Shown: one piece after another, positions 15,385-24,006 of the stretch | Position numbering within the stretch: the first letter of the stretch is position 1 | Layout of the letters: each line of letters begins with the position of its first letter | From: an uncultured Oscillospiraceae bacterium | GTDB lineage: Bacteria; Bacillota; Clostridia; Oscillospirales; Acutalibacteraceae | Direction of reading: 5' to 3' | Assembly: GCA_902465155.1 (NCBI GenBank) | Contig: CABQLY010000003.1 | Span: forward strand, 62,001 to 126,000 | Length of the DNA: 64,000 nucleotides | The notes under the pieces: model-generated | The model's database searches: none | Seen by the model: only the letters and a program-made list of their open reading frames with translations | Told to the model about the DNA's origin: nothing | Program-made: the position numbers and the translations under genes

Positions 15385-16197
15385 TTACTTTTTGGTTAAA
15401 AAGTCTAACGCAACCCAACCGGCGCCGGATTTTAGCCGACCCCAGCCTTTGGCCGAGCCCGGCCCGGCTTTAACCTCCATAATGGTGTAAACCTCATTAT
15501 GCTGCACCTTGCCGTTTTTGGCGTAGTTGGTGCCGGGGCCTTTGCGTACCCAGCACCACTGGCCGGTTACCTTGTAAAGGGTTCCGGCCGGGGCGGCCGG
15601 CTGCGGTTTGGCGGGGGCCGGCTGCGGTTTTACGGGCGGCTGCTGCGCTTTAACGGCAACGCCTAAGGTTTTTAACACCCCGTGCGCTACCGCAACGCCC
15701 ATTTTGCGCTGCTTTTCGGCCGTGTTAATGATTTGAATGTCGGTGGCGTTATCTACAAACGCACACTCTACAATAACGCTGGGGGCCTTAATTTCGCGAA
15801 TAAAGCCAAAATAGTCGGTGCCGCCGTTGCCAATTTTGGTTTTTAGCCCGCGGCTGTTTTGGCCAAGAGCCACAATGGCGTTTAAAATGTTTTGCGCCAG
15901 CTCTTTCGATTTTCCGCCTTTAGAATAGTGGTAAACCTCGGCCCCGTCCCCGCCGCCGGCGTTGTTGTGAATATCCAGCGCCAAATCGGGGTTAAAGGCG
16001 TTGCACTCCTTAATTTCGTCCTTTAGCGGGTCGGCCTCGTCCTTTTCGCGGCTCATTTTAACCGCTACGCCGTGGCGGGCAAGCTCCTCCCGGCAGGCAA
16101 GGCCAATAGCCAGGTTTAAATCTTTTTCCTTAAATCCGTTGCCGGTGGCGCCGCTGTCGGTGCCGCCGTGCCCAATACCTAAAAATACTTTGCTCAT
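15385..16197 (-). CDS. Phage-type N-acetylmuramoyl-L-alanine amidase (endolysin) with SH3 domain
   Basis: Zinc amidase cleaving the MurNAc-L-Ala bond. The 270-residue protein has an Amidase_3 domain (about 1-180) with H10 (GIGHGG), E24, H77 (LDIHNNAGGG) and catalytic E144 (VIVECAFVDN), a Pro/Gln/Ala linker (about 186-205) and a C-terminal bacterial SH3 wall-binding domain (about 207-270, WCWVRKGPGTNYAKNG). There is no signal peptide, as expected for an endolysin released by a holin. It lies directly downstream of a holin and tail genes, the usual order of a phage late lysis module. RBS AGGAGG precedes the ATG. Confidence 0.93.
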   Translation of the reverse strand: MSKVFLGIGHGGTDSGATGNGFKEKDLNLAIGLACREELARHGVAVKMSREKDEADPLKDEIKECNAFNPDLALDIHNNAGGGDGAEVYHYSKGGKSKELAQNILNAIVALGQNSRGLKTKIGNGGTDYFGFIREIKAPSVIVECAFVDNATDIQIINTAEKQRKMGVAVAHGVLKTLGVAVKAQQPPVKPQPAPAKPQPAAPAGTLYKVTGQWCWVRKGPGTNYAKNGKVQHNEVYTIMEVKAGPGSAKGWGRLKSGAGWVALDFLTKK

Positions 16198-16215
16198 TAA
16201 AACTTTCCTCCTTTT

Positions 16216-16395
16216 TTAAAAATGCCCGTTATCGCAGGGGTTGTTGGCAATACCAAAAATGGTGCAAAGGTAACCCACAATGGCAGTCCAATCTGGCAGT
16301 TGGGGGTAATTTGGCACTAAAACCGTGGCGTAAATTAAGCCAATAACCGAAACCCACAGCACCGGGGACTTTAATCTTTTCATAATATCTTTCAT
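16216..16395 (-). CDS. Phage holin, phi-LC3/Phage_holin_1 type
   Basis: A 59-residue membrane protein read from the ATG at 16395, with GGAGGAGAGG upstream. It begins MKDIMKRLKSPVLWVSVIG, has two hydrophobic segments (about 10-29 and 36-50) and ends FGIANNPCDNGHF, the C-terminal NNP-D signature of small phi-LC3-type holins. Holins perforate the membrane at the end of the lytic cycle to let the endolysin out. It sits between the 76-residue membrane protein and the amidase. Confidence 0.88.
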   Translation of the reverse strand: MKDIMKRLKSPVLWVSVIGLIYATVLVPNYPQLPDWTAIVGYLCTIFGIANNPCDNGHF

Positions 16396-16399
16396 AAAA

Positions 16400-16630
16400 T
16401 CAGATCCTCTCCTCCATACATTCTATGCGGTGATTTATAATTTTGATTTTTTCTTCCACTACCGGCATCCGCTTGGCAAAATTGTTATGTTCCCGCACTT
16501 CGCGGGTCAGCTCCTCAATTTTAACCTCGTTTACCTTTTGGGCCGCTTTAATGCCGCCAAAGGTGCCGGTTGCCGTACCTAACAGGGCCAGCACCCCGGT
16601 AATTACGGCTACTAAAATGTCACTGTTCAT
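16400..16630 (-). CDS. Small phage membrane protein with coiled coil, next to holin
   Basis: A 76-residue protein with one N-terminal transmembrane segment (about 4-30, ILVAVITGVLALLGTATGTFGG) and a charged helical tail (KVEELTREVREHNN...EEKIKIINHRIECMEERI). This plan, a single membrane helix plus a coiled coil beside a holin, is common in lysis cassettes of Clostridium and Bacillus phages (XhlA-like or DUF7365-like). It overlaps the preceding gene by an ATGA and is 4 bp from the holin gene. Confidence 0.75.
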   Translation of the reverse strand: MNSDILVAVITGVLALLGTATGTFGGIKAAQKVNEVKIEELTREVREHNNFAKRMPVVEEKIKIINHRIECMEERI

Positions 16631-16824
16631 TTTTCCGGCTCCCCTAAGGCGCCGTCTTCAAGCGGGGCGGCAGCCGCAATAGCGGTGTTAATTTCGGCTA
16701 AGTCGCTCTCGGTTAAAACGCCTTTTTCCAGCCAACCGGCGGCGTTTAAAATTACCTGATAATTGGCCATTTGGCCAACGGCCTGTAACAGCCCTGTTTT
16801 AACAAAATTTTTTAAGCTAAACAT
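16627..16824 (-). CDS. Small XkdX-like phage protein
   Basis: A 65-residue protein (FVKTGLLQAVGQMANYQVILNAAGWLEKGVLTESDLAEINTAI) located between the fibre gene and the lysis genes, exactly where the short XkdX-type proteins of phage tail operons lie; these share a W-x-x-G-x-(I/L)-T-x-x-(D/E)-x-x-E-I core, visible here. Function in the family is unknown. Start overlaps nothing upstream; AGGAGGAAATTTTT precedes the ATG. Confidence 0.65.
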   Translation of the reverse strand: MFSLKNFVKTGLLQAVGQMANYQVILNAAGWLEKGVLTESDLAEINTAIAAAAPLEDGALGEPEK

Positions 16825-16826
16825 TT

Positions 16827-19046
16827 TTAAAAATTTCCTCCTAAACTAATAATGGCTTGCTGCAATGCGGCAAACGCTTTGTTAATATCTTTGTTGTATT
16901 CGGCGGTTAAGCTAACGCCGGTGCTGCCGGGCAAAAGGGTTGTAACCGGGTACAGGCTTGTAACGCCCGTAAAGCTGCCGTTTTGGTCGGCTGTGTAAAC
17001 CTTTGCGGTAAACGGCTCGTAAGCGGTGGCGGCGCTTGAACGCTCAATTTGCAGGTCGGTAAGCGCCAACCCTTCTGTGGTGTTGCCAATTCTTAAATAG
17101 CCGTCGGCGTCTGCGGTGTAGTTAAAGGTTGCCAAGGTTTCGGCAGCCCCAATTTGCAAAAGGTACCCGCTTTCGGTTTTTCCGTTGCGCAAATAAAGCA
17201 CACCGTTTTTGTTGCGTTTAAAGCTTATGGTGTAGGTTCCGGCCGGCAGCTTAACATCTACATTGCCGCTTGCAGCCGTAAAGGTAACGCCGCTTGCTGT
17301 TTTCTGCGCGCCGGTTAATTCGGCCGTGCCCGGGTTAAACAGGTTTTTGCCGTACCTTGTAACGCGAACGCCCGCTAAGCTGGCAAGGTAGGGGGTGTAC
17401 GCCGTTGCCGTTTCGCCAAATTCCAGCTGGACATTTGAAAGCGTTGCTTTGTAAAGGCTGTCATCCGGTTTAATATCGCAAACATTGCGGTACCAGCCAA
17501 CGCGGACGGTCGCTTCTGCAGGTAAAGTAAAGCCTATCTGTTTAAAATAAGTGCCGTCCGCAATAATTGCATCGGTTTTTGTAATAAAGGTTCCGTCTTT
17601 AAATACCAAAATTTCGTTTCTGCGGTCGGCACTAACATCGTCGTCGGCGTCCGGAATATTTTCAAGGCTAATGCTGCACGAAAGGGTGTAACTGCCGGCC
17701 GGTAATTTGGCGTTAAATAGGTTTAACACCGGCTGGTTATTTACCGAGTTTGGCGCCGTAACACAAACCTTATTTTCGGTTTTTTCGGTTACGGTAAAAA
17801 ACTGGGCGTTTTTGGCTAAGGTAAGGTCTAACAAATTTTTGCTGCCGGCTAAAAGCCCAATTTGGTGTTCTACCGGGCTAATGCTGTTTAGGCACAAAAC
17901 CTCACCGCGGCTAAGGCCCGTTAAGGCGCCGCAAAATTGCTGCGCCCCGGTTAAAACGGCGGTGTTCAGCTTTTGCTCTAAGTTATTCACGGCCAGCGTT
18001 GTTTCCCTTTTGGTGGCAAGGGTAGAGGCAAAGGTGTACTCAATGCTGTCGCCCAGTAGGGTGCGGGCGTAAAAATAGCGGTTGCCGGTGCTGTATGGCG
18101 AAATTGTTTCGCCAACCTCGCCCAGTAGGCAGCTGTTCAGCAGCTGCAGCTCGTAATAGGTGTAGTCGCCGCCAATTTCCGAATCGTAGCTTTTGTAAAC
18201 CGCAAAAACGGCGTCTTTGGGAATATAGTAGTTTTCGGTGCTGCCGGCCTCGCGCACCAGCTTTAGGTTTTGCGCCGCTTTGTAGTAGCCGCTGGCAGAG
18301 CTTGGCAGCTGCGTTACATTCAGCTCGGCTGCGGCAATTTCGGTTGGTGCCAGCGCTAAGCAAGCGGTTTTGGCGCTTTGGGCGGTGGCGGCGTTTTCCG
18401 CGGCTTGGTCGGCGCTGCTTTGGGCGGCGGTGGCGCTTGCCCCCGCCTGCTCGGCCGCGGTAACGGCACTGCTTTTAGCGCTTTCGGCGGCTTTTGCATT
18501 TTGCTGTGCCAAAGCCTTGTAACCCTCGGCCAAATTGGCGCTTTGCGCGGCCGATTGCGCGTTTTGGTAAGCGGCGCTGCTTTGCTCGGTAGCCGCTGTG
18601 GCGGCCAATTGCGCTTTGTTTTGGCTTTCTAACGCTTCGGCAGCTGCGGCTTCGGCCGCCTGCTTTTGGGCGGTTGCGGCCTGCAAAAAGTAGTTGTAGG
18701 GGTCGGGCGTTTGGGCTGCGGGCTCTACCTTAACAAACCCGCTTTTTTCAACCTCAATTCCAACCTCGGCCGTGGTGGCGCGGGTGGCGTTCAGCACCCC
18801 AAAAACCGAAACATAGCACATTCCGTTTAAAAGCACCTCTTGCGGAAATTTGCAGGTATCGTTTTCCAGTACTACATGGTAAACCTTTTCGCCAAAGCGA
18901 AAAACAGCGGTTTTGTAAAGGCCGTTCCAGCTGTCGTCAAAGCTAAAGCTTGCGGTTACAAACTCGGCAGAATCGGCTGTAATTACACTGGTATCGGCCC
19001 CAATTTTACCGGCATTAATGTTAAAATTTACAGTGTACCCCGCCAT
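16827..19046 (-). CDS. Phage tail fibre / baseplate upper protein
   Basis: A 739-residue structural protein. Residues about 1-110 form a compact beta domain (DDSWNGLYKTAVFRFGEKVY, DTCKFPQEVL) seen at the head of Clostridial phage fibres; about 118-235 is an Ala/Gln coiled coil of near-heptad repeats; the C-terminal half holds two beta-sandwich modules, each closing with the same signature (VQLEFGETATAYTPY and LQIERSSAATAYEPF), typical of carbohydrate-binding receptor domains. The final helix (KAFAALQQAIISLGGNF) may trimerise. It would recognise the host surface. It starts 2 bp after the upstream 121-residue gene and is followed by the XkdX-like gene, with no capsid or tail-tube genes nearby. 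Confidence 0.82.
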   Translation of the reverse strand: MAGYTVNFNINAGKIGADTSVITADSAEFVTASFSFDDSWNGLYKTAVFRFGEKVYHVVLENDTCKFPQEVLLNGMCYVSVFGVLNATRATTAEVGIEVEKSGFVKVEPAAQTPDPYNYFLQAATAQKQAAEAAAAEALESQNKAQLAATAATEQSSAAYQNAQSAAQSANLAEGYKALAQQNAKAAESAKSSAVTAAEQAGASATAAQSSADQAAENAATAQSAKTACLALAPTEIAAAELNVTQLPSSASGYYKAAQNLKLVREAGSTENYYIPKDAVFAVYKSYDSEIGGDYTYYELQLLNSCLLGEVGETISPYSTGNRYFYARTLLGDSIEYTFASTLATKRETTLAVNNLEQKLNTAVLTGAQQFCGALTGLSRGEVLCLNSISPVEHQIGLLAGSKNLLDLTLAKNAQFFTVTEKTENKVCVTAPNSVNNQPVLNLFNAKLPAGSYTLSCSISLENIPDADDDVSADRRNEILVFKDGTFITKTDAIIADGTYFKQIGFTLPAEATVRVGWYRNVCDIKPDDSLYKATLSNVQLEFGETATAYTPYLASLAGVRVTRYGKNLFNPGTAELTGAQKTASGVTFTAASGNVDVKLPAGTYTISFKRNKNGVLYLRNGKTESGYLLQIGAAETLATFNYTADADGYLRIGNTTEGLALTDLQIERSSAATAYEPFTAKVYTADQNGSFTGVTSLYPVTTLLPGSTGVSLTAEYNKDINKAFAALQQAIISLGGNF

Positions 19047-19048
19047 GC

Positions 19049-19414
19049 TCAGCCCTCCTGCAGCCGTGTGCTGCGTGCGTAGTCGTTTACTAAGCCGTCC
19101 ACTAACGAGGCCACATATTCATCCTGCGTTAGGGAGTTTTTTAAAGCCTGCTCAATAAAACGCGGCACGGTTACGGTCTCGCCGCGGCGAATAAGGTACG
19201 AGCGGTCGTTTACCGCAACATAAACATCATCACGGTAACGGCCGTTATCCTTAAACAGCTTAATGGTTACCGGCTGGTGCATGTAGTCCTCGTTTGCCTG
19301 CACGCTTTGGGGCGCTGCCGGCCGGCGGGCTGCCGGTTTTGCTTGGCTTTCCAGCAGCGCTTTTAGCTGCTTAATTTCCTTGTTTAACTGTGCAATGGTT
19401 TTTGTTTCTGGCAT
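19049..19414 (-). CDS. Small phage-associated protein heading the tail-fibre cassette
   Basis: A 121-residue protein: an N-terminal helical coil (TIAQLNKEIKQLKALLESQ), a Pro/Ala linker and a small domain with VTIKLFKDNGRYRDDVYVAVNDRSYLIRRGETVTVPRFIEQALKNS. The RRGETVTVP-x-FI(E/A)-x-AL motif is typical of short proteins encoded just before tail or fibre genes in Firmicute prophages; function unknown. AGGAGGACTG precedes the ATG. A -10-like TATAAT on the complement strand at about 19464-19469 is the likely cassette promoter, though no matching -35 is visible. Confidence 0.7.
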   Translation of the reverse strand: MPETKTIAQLNKEIKQLKALLESQAKPAARRPAAPQSVQANEDYMHQPVTIKLFKDNGRYRDDVYVAVNDRSYLIRRGETVTVPRFIEQALKNSLTQDEYVASLVDGLVNDYARSTRLQEG

Positions 19415-19555
19415 TTTTCAGTCCTCCTAATTTAATTGGGCCGTGAGCTCCCGGCCGGATTGTATTATAGCCCCTGCCGCACCCCGTTGCACCCCACTGT
19501 TTGAACAGCTGTTTTATTGCTAAAATTAATGGGGGAAATTTGTAGGGTTTTACAC

Positions 19556-19584
19556 TTGAAAAATAAAGGGGACTGTATTATAAT
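19556..19584 (+). promoter_or_regulatory. sigma-A promoter of the DUF3048 lipoprotein gene
   Basis: TTGAAA (19556-19561) and TATAAT (19579-19584), 17-bp spacer, about 90 bp before the start codon. Confidence 0.8.
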
Positions 19585-19672
19585 ATTTTGGTATGTTGGT
19601 AGGTGGGCGCCGCAGCTTGGTGTACAGCCGGCTCGGCGTATTGCTCTACCTATTTTTCGGAGGTTTTTTTGT

Positions 19673-20764
19673 ATGAAAAAATTGTTATCACTTTTAACGG
19701 CGGCAGTGCTGCTGTTTACCCTTTCTGCTTGCGGTAAAAACGCCCAAAGCAGCAGTACGGCTACGCCGGTTCCGGTTTCGTCTGAGCCGGAAAAACCAAA
19801 GGTTAACCCCTTAACCGGTTTGGCGGATTTTGACTCTGCTAAAATGCAGCAGCGCCCGGTTGCGGTTATGGTAAACAACATTACCGTTGCCCAAAGCGTG
19901 CAGGCCGGTCTTTCGCAGGCCGATATTGTTTACGAGCTGCTGGCCGAGGGCGGCATTACCCGCTTTATGGCCGTGTTTAAAGATATTTCTAAAATATCTA
20001 AGGTTGGCACGGTTCGTTCGGCCCGTTATTCTTATGTAGATTTAGCCTTAGGGCACGACGCGTTATATGTTCACGCCGGCATGGACCCAACCGAGTGCGC
20101 CGCCCATGTTAAAGAAACGGGAATTGACAATTTTAATTTGTTAACCGGCCAGCAAAGCAATTACGGCAAGCGGGTTAAAAACGGCAAGGCCTTAGAGCAC
20201 ACCCTGTACACCACCGGCGAGCTTTTAAACAACGGCTTTGCAAAATTAAATTACCGGCGCGATTTAAAATCTACCGCAACCAATTGGCAGGATTTTGCCC
20301 CCGAGGCCAGCCCCATTACCCCGGCCGGCGGCAGCTGCGAAAAATTAAGGGTAGAAATGTCCTCCTCTTATGTTTCTAACTTTACTTACAACGCCGAAAC
20401 CGGCAAGTACAAGCGCTTTAGCGGGAATAATAAATCGGTAGATTTAAACACCGGCAAGCAGTTAGAGTTTAAAAACATTTTGGTGCTTAAAACCAGCGTT
20501 ACCGACATTGGCAAAAAAGCCGATTATTTAAAAAAGACCTGGTTAGACGGCGGCGAGGGATTTTATGTTTCTAACGGCGGCTATGTGCCAATTAAATGGT
20601 CTAAGGGCGCGGCCAACAGCCCGCTTAAAATAACCTTAACCGACGGTTCCTCCTGCACCTACAACGCGGGCAACACCTGGGTTTGTTTGGTAGAAAAAAC
20701 GCACAATGTTGCAATTACCGGCGCTGCGGTGTCGTCTGCTCCGGCGGCTTCGGTTGCCCAATAA
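19673..20764 (+). CDS. DUF3048 (YerB-like) lipoprotein
   Basis: A 363-residue lipoprotein. The ATG at 19673 with CGGAGG upstream gives a classical signal MKKLLSLLTAAVLLFTLSAC in which the lipobox LSAC marks the lipidated cysteine at residue 20; a longer upstream frame is rejected. The body contains the DUF3048 signatures NPLTGLADFD, RPVAVMVNN, ADIVYELLAEGGITRFMAVF and VGTVRSARYSYVDLALGHDALYVHAG. B. subtilis YerB is the nearest named relative; its function is unclear, probably envelope-related. It is 11 bp upstream of the apgM gene and likely cotranscribed. Confidence 0.92.
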   Translation: MKKLLSLLTAAVLLFTLSACGKNAQSSSTATPVPVSSEPEKPKVNPLTGLADFDSAKMQQRPVAVMVNNITVAQSVQAGLSQADIVYELLAEGGITRFMAVFKDISKISKVGTVRSARYSYVDLALGHDALYVHAGMDPTECAAHVKETGIDNFNLLTGQQSNYGKRVKNGKALEHTLYTTGELLNNGFAKLNYRRDLKSTATNWQDFAPEASPITPAGGSCEKLRVEMSSSYVSNFTYNAETGKYKRFSGNNKSVDLNTGKQLEFKNILVLKTSVTDIGKKADYLKKTWLDGGEGFYVSNGGYVPIKWSKGAANSPLKITLTDGSSCTYNAGNTWVCLVEKTHNVAITGAAVSSAPAASVAQ

Positions 20765-20775
20765 GGGGGCGCCGT

Positions 20776-21981
20776 ATGAAGTACCTTGTTTGTTTGTTAG
20801 ACGGCATGGCCGATTACCCCGTACCCGAGTTACAGGGAAAAACGCCAATGGCCGTAGCCAAAAAACCGAATATAGACCGCTTGGCCCGCACCGCCGAGGT
20901 GGGGCTTTGCCAAACGGTTGCGGAGGGGTTAAAGCCGGGCAGCGATGTTGCCAACCTTTCGGTTTTAGGGTACGACCCCAAGGTTTGCTACACCGGCCGC
21001 TCCCCGTTAGAGGCTGCCAGCATTGGCATTAACCTTGCCCCAACCGATGTTGCCATGCGCTGCAATTTGGTTACCCTTTCTAACGAGGAAGATTATTGCA
21101 ATAAAACTATGGTAGATTACTGCGCGGGGGATATTTCCACCGCCGAGGCTGTCGAATTAATTGGCTACATTCAGCAAAAGCTGGGGGTTGCCCCTTACGC
21201 TTTTTACGCCGGGGTAAGCTACCGCCACTGCTTAGTAATTCAAAACGGAACTACCGATTTAGGCACCATGACGCCCCCGCACGACATTAGCGGCAGGGTT
21301 GTTGGCCCTTATTTAAGCCAAAGCCCCAACGCGGCGCCGCTGTTAGCGCTTATGCGCCAAAGCTACGAGCTGCTGAAAGATCACCCCTTAAACCAAAAAC
21401 GCATTGCCGAGGGTAAGAACCCGGCTAACTCCATTTGGCTGTGGGGCGAGGGCCGAAAACCCCAGCTGCAGGATTTTTACAAAAAAAACGGTGTGCACGG
21501 CGGCATTGTTTCGGCGGTAGATTTATTAAAAGGCATTGGCAAATGCGCCAATATGCAGGTGCCGGAGGTTCCCGGCGCTACCGGATATATTGACAGCAAT
21601 TTTGCCGGCAAGGCTCAGGCAGCCAAAGAGCTTTTTGAAAACGGCTGCGATCTGGTTTATGTACACATGGAGGCGCCGGACGAGTGCGGCCACCGCGGCG
21701 AGGTGCAAAACAAGGTTCGATCTATAGAAATAATTGACAGCACCGTAGTAGGCTCGCTGTTAGATTACTTAAAAAACACCCCGCATCGCGTGCTGATCAT
21801 GCCGGATCACCCAACCCCGCTTAGCTTAAAAACCCATGTGGGCGACCCGGTGCCCTACCTATTGTACGACAGCACCGCACCGGCCAACGGCGTTACCTCT
21901 ATTAACGAAGAAACCGCCAAGGCCACCGGCATTTTTGTGCAGCACGGGCCGGATATTATGAACCGCCTGCTGCAAAAATAA
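20776..21981 (+). CDS. apgM: Archaeal-type cofactor-independent phosphoglycerate mutase
   Basis: Interconverts 3- and 2-phosphoglycerate. The 401-residue protein belongs to the aPGM branch of the alkaline phosphatase superfamily: MKYLVCLLDGMADYPVPELQGKTP at the start, the nucleophile region GLKPGSDVANLSVLGYDP, CNLVTL, and the metal-binding HMEAPDECGHRGE and MPDHPTPLSLKTH. The ATG at 20776 follows GGGGG; a longer upstream frame overlapping the lipoprotein gene is rejected. The organism also carries a bacterial-type gpmI at 26-27 kb, so this enzyme is a second, unrelated-in-sequence mutase or may act on another phosphonate-type substrate. Confidence 0.93.
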   Translation: MKYLVCLLDGMADYPVPELQGKTPMAVAKKPNIDRLARTAEVGLCQTVAEGLKPGSDVANLSVLGYDPKVCYTGRSPLEAASIGINLAPTDVAMRCNLVTLSNEEDYCNKTMVDYCAGDISTAEAVELIGYIQQKLGVAPYAFYAGVSYRHCLVIQNGTTDLGTMTPPHDISGRVVGPYLSQSPNAAPLLALMRQSYELLKDHPLNQKRIAEGKNPANSIWLWGEGRKPQLQDFYKKNGVHGGIVSAVDLLKGIGKCANMQVPEVPGATGYIDSNFAGKAQAAKELFENGCDLVYVHMEAPDECGHRGEVQNKVRSIEIIDSTVVGSLLDYLKNTPHRVLIMPDHPTPLSLKTHVGDPVPYLLYDSTAPANGVTSINEETAKATGIFVQHGPDIMNRLLQK

Positions 21982-22297
21982 ACGGCTTTCAACCGGAAAA
22001 GGCAAAAAACAAACCGGCCGAATAGGCCAAAATAAAAATTGTAATATAACCAGCTCGGTGGCCCACCCTTTACAAACCGGCGGCTTGCCGAGCTGGTTTT
22101 ATTTTGCTTTTACCTTAAAACTTTGGCTGCACAAACCGCCTTTGCGCTTATTTTAAGGTTTTTTGGGCTGGACTATTGCATAGTTTGCCGCAATATGGTA
22201 AACTATTACTGTTGTGCCGGAATTGTTAGGCCCAAAGGCCTTAAGCGTTGTTTGCAGCCGGCGGTAATTTTTGCGTAGGAAAGGGCTATTGTAATTT
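21982..22297. other. Spacer between apgM and prfC
   Basis: Contains the terminator listed separately and, further on, TTGCAT and TAAACT spaced 17 bp (about 22175-22203), a possible weak prfC promoter. Nothing else is recognisable. Confidence 0.4.
22048..22107 (+). terminator. Terminator of the DUF3048-apgM transcript
   Basis: AACCAGCTCGG (22048-22058) pairs with CCGAGCTGGTT (22088-22098), followed by TTATTTTGCTTTT; a 29-nt loop that can itself fold. Confidence 0.8.
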
Positions 22298-23896
22298 ATG
22301 GACGCAAGAACAAAAAAAGAAATTGAGCGGCGCCGCACTTTTGCCATCATCTCCCACCCCGACGCCGGTAAAACCACCCTGACCGAAAAGCTGCTGCTGT
22401 ACGGCGGGGCTATACAATCGGCCGGCTCGGTAAAGGGTAAGCAAGGGGATAAGCACGCCGTTTCCGACTGGATGGAGCTGGAAAAGCAGCGTGGTATTTC
22501 TGTTACCTCGTCGGTAATGCAGTTTGAGTACGAAAATTACTGCATTAATATTTTAGATACCCCCGGCCACCAGGATTTTTCGGAGGACACTTACCGCACC
22601 CTTATGGCGGCCGACAGCGCCGTTATGGTTATAGACGCCGCAAAGGGCATTGAGCCGCAGACCCGCAAGCTTTTTAAAATTTGCGCCATGCGCGGTATTC
22701 CTGTTTTTACCTTTATTAATAAGTTAGACCATGAAGCCCGCGACCCGTTTGAGCTGCTGGACGAGCTTGAAACCGAGTTTGGCATTAGCACCTACCCCAT
22801 GAACTGGCCCATTAGCTGCGGCGTAACCTTTAAAGGGGTTTACGACCGCGAAAAAAAGGCCATTTTAACCTTTGATAATTTCCACGGCGGGCGCCAGCGC
22901 TTAGCGGCTATTGAGTGTGACATTACCAACACCGAAAAGCTGGATGAGCTGATTGGCGAACCGCTGCGGCGGGAGCTTTGCGACCAGGTAGAGCTGTTAG
23001 ACGGCGCCGGATATTCTTTTAATAAAGAGGCGGTAACGCGCGGCAAGCTAAGCCCGGTGTTTTTTGGCTCGGCCTTAAACAATTTTGGGGTAGAACCGTT
23101 TTTAGAAAGTTTTTTAAAGCTAACAACCCCGCCGCTGGAGCGCACAACCCAAAGCGGCGAAACTGTTAGTCCGTTTAGCGACGGTTTTTCGGCCTTTGTT
23201 TTTAAAATTCAGGCCAATATGAATAAGGCGCACCGCGACCGTATTTCGTTTTTACGCATTTGCTCCGGTAGGTTTGAGCGCGGAAAAGAATATTTTCATG
23301 TGCAGCAGAATAAAACCATGCGCCTTTCCCAGCCCCAGCAAATGATGGCGCAGGAGCGGGATATTATAGACGAAGCCTTTGCCGGAGACATTATTGGCGT
23401 GTTTGACCCGGGCGTGTTTTCTATTGGCGATACGGTTTGCGACCCCGGCATGAAGGTGCAGTACACCGGTATTCCAACCTTTGCGCCAGAGCATTTTGCC
23501 GTAATAGAGCAAATTGATTCTATGAAGCGCAAGCAGTTTGCCAAGGGCATGAACCAAATTGCGCAGGAGGGCGCCATACAAATCTTTTTTATTCCCGGTT
23601 TTGGTATGGAAAAGGTTATTGTAGGGGTTGTTGGCGTGCTGCAGTATGATGTTTTGCAGTTCCGCATGAAGTCGGAATACGGGGTAGAATATTTACGCAC
23701 CGACATTCCGCACGAGCACATTCGCCGGGTGCTGAACCCCGATTTTAACGCCGAGGATTACAATTTGGCAACCGATACCCGCTGGGTGCAGGATGTTCGC
23801 GGAAAAAATTACCTTATTTTTCCAGGCGAGTGGACCATTAACTGGGCGCAGGAACGCAACGAGAATTTGCAGCTGCAGGAATTTAACGAGATGTAA
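22298..23896 (+). CDS. prfC: Peptide chain release factor 3
   Basis: GTPase that recycles RF1/RF2 from the ribosome after termination. The 532-residue protein has the translational GTPase motifs G1 SHPDAGKTT, G2 around RGISVTSSV, G3 DTPGHQDFSEDTYRTL, and G4 NKLD, followed by EF-Tu-like domain 2 and the RF3-specific C-terminal domain (GAIQIFFIPGFGMEKVIVGVVGVLQYDVLQFRMKSEY region). The EDTYRTL stretch distinguishes RF3 from EF-G. ATG with AGGAAAGGG upstream. Monocistronic between two terminators. Confidence 0.97.
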   Translation: MDARTKKEIERRRTFAIISHPDAGKTTLTEKLLLYGGAIQSAGSVKGKQGDKHAVSDWMELEKQRGISVTSSVMQFEYENYCINILDTPGHQDFSEDTYRTLMAADSAVMVIDAAKGIEPQTRKLFKICAMRGIPVFTFINKLDHEARDPFELLDELETEFGISTYPMNWPISCGVTFKGVYDREKKAILTFDNFHGGRQRLAAIECDITNTEKLDELIGEPLRRELCDQVELLDGAGYSFNKEAVTRGKLSPVFFGSALNNFGVEPFLESFLKLTTPPLERTTQSGETVSPFSDGFSAFVFKIQANMNKAHRDRISFLRICSGRFERGKEYFHVQQNKTMRLSQPQQMMAQERDIIDEAFAGDIIGVFDPGVFSIGDTVCDPGMKVQYTGIPTFAPEHFAVIEQIDSMKRKQFAKGMNQIAQEGAIQIFFIPGFGMEKVIVGVVGVLQYDVLQFRMKSEYGVEYLRTDIPHEHIRRVLNPDFNAEDYNLATDTRWVQDVRGKNYLIFPGEWTINWAQERNENLQLQEFNEM

Positions 23897-23911
23897 CCCT
23901 TTTAAAATAAT

Positions 23912-23965
23912 TTACGCCCCGGGCGGCCAAACAAAAAGGCTGCCCGGGGCGTTGCATATTTTTAA
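23912..23965 (+). terminator. Terminator of prfC
   Basis: CGCCCCGGGC (23915-23924) pairs with GCCCGGGGCG (23942-23951) with additional G-C pairs inside the loop, followed by TTGCATATTTTT. Confidence 0.7.
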
Positions 23966-24006
23966 AAAATTACCGCATACTAACAAAAAAAGTTGGAGTG
24001 ATTTTT

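Noticed and set aside
18095..18632. Rightward frames within the fibre gene
   Set aside because: Shadows of the Ala-rich coiled coil read on the other strand; composition is explained by the GCx repeats.
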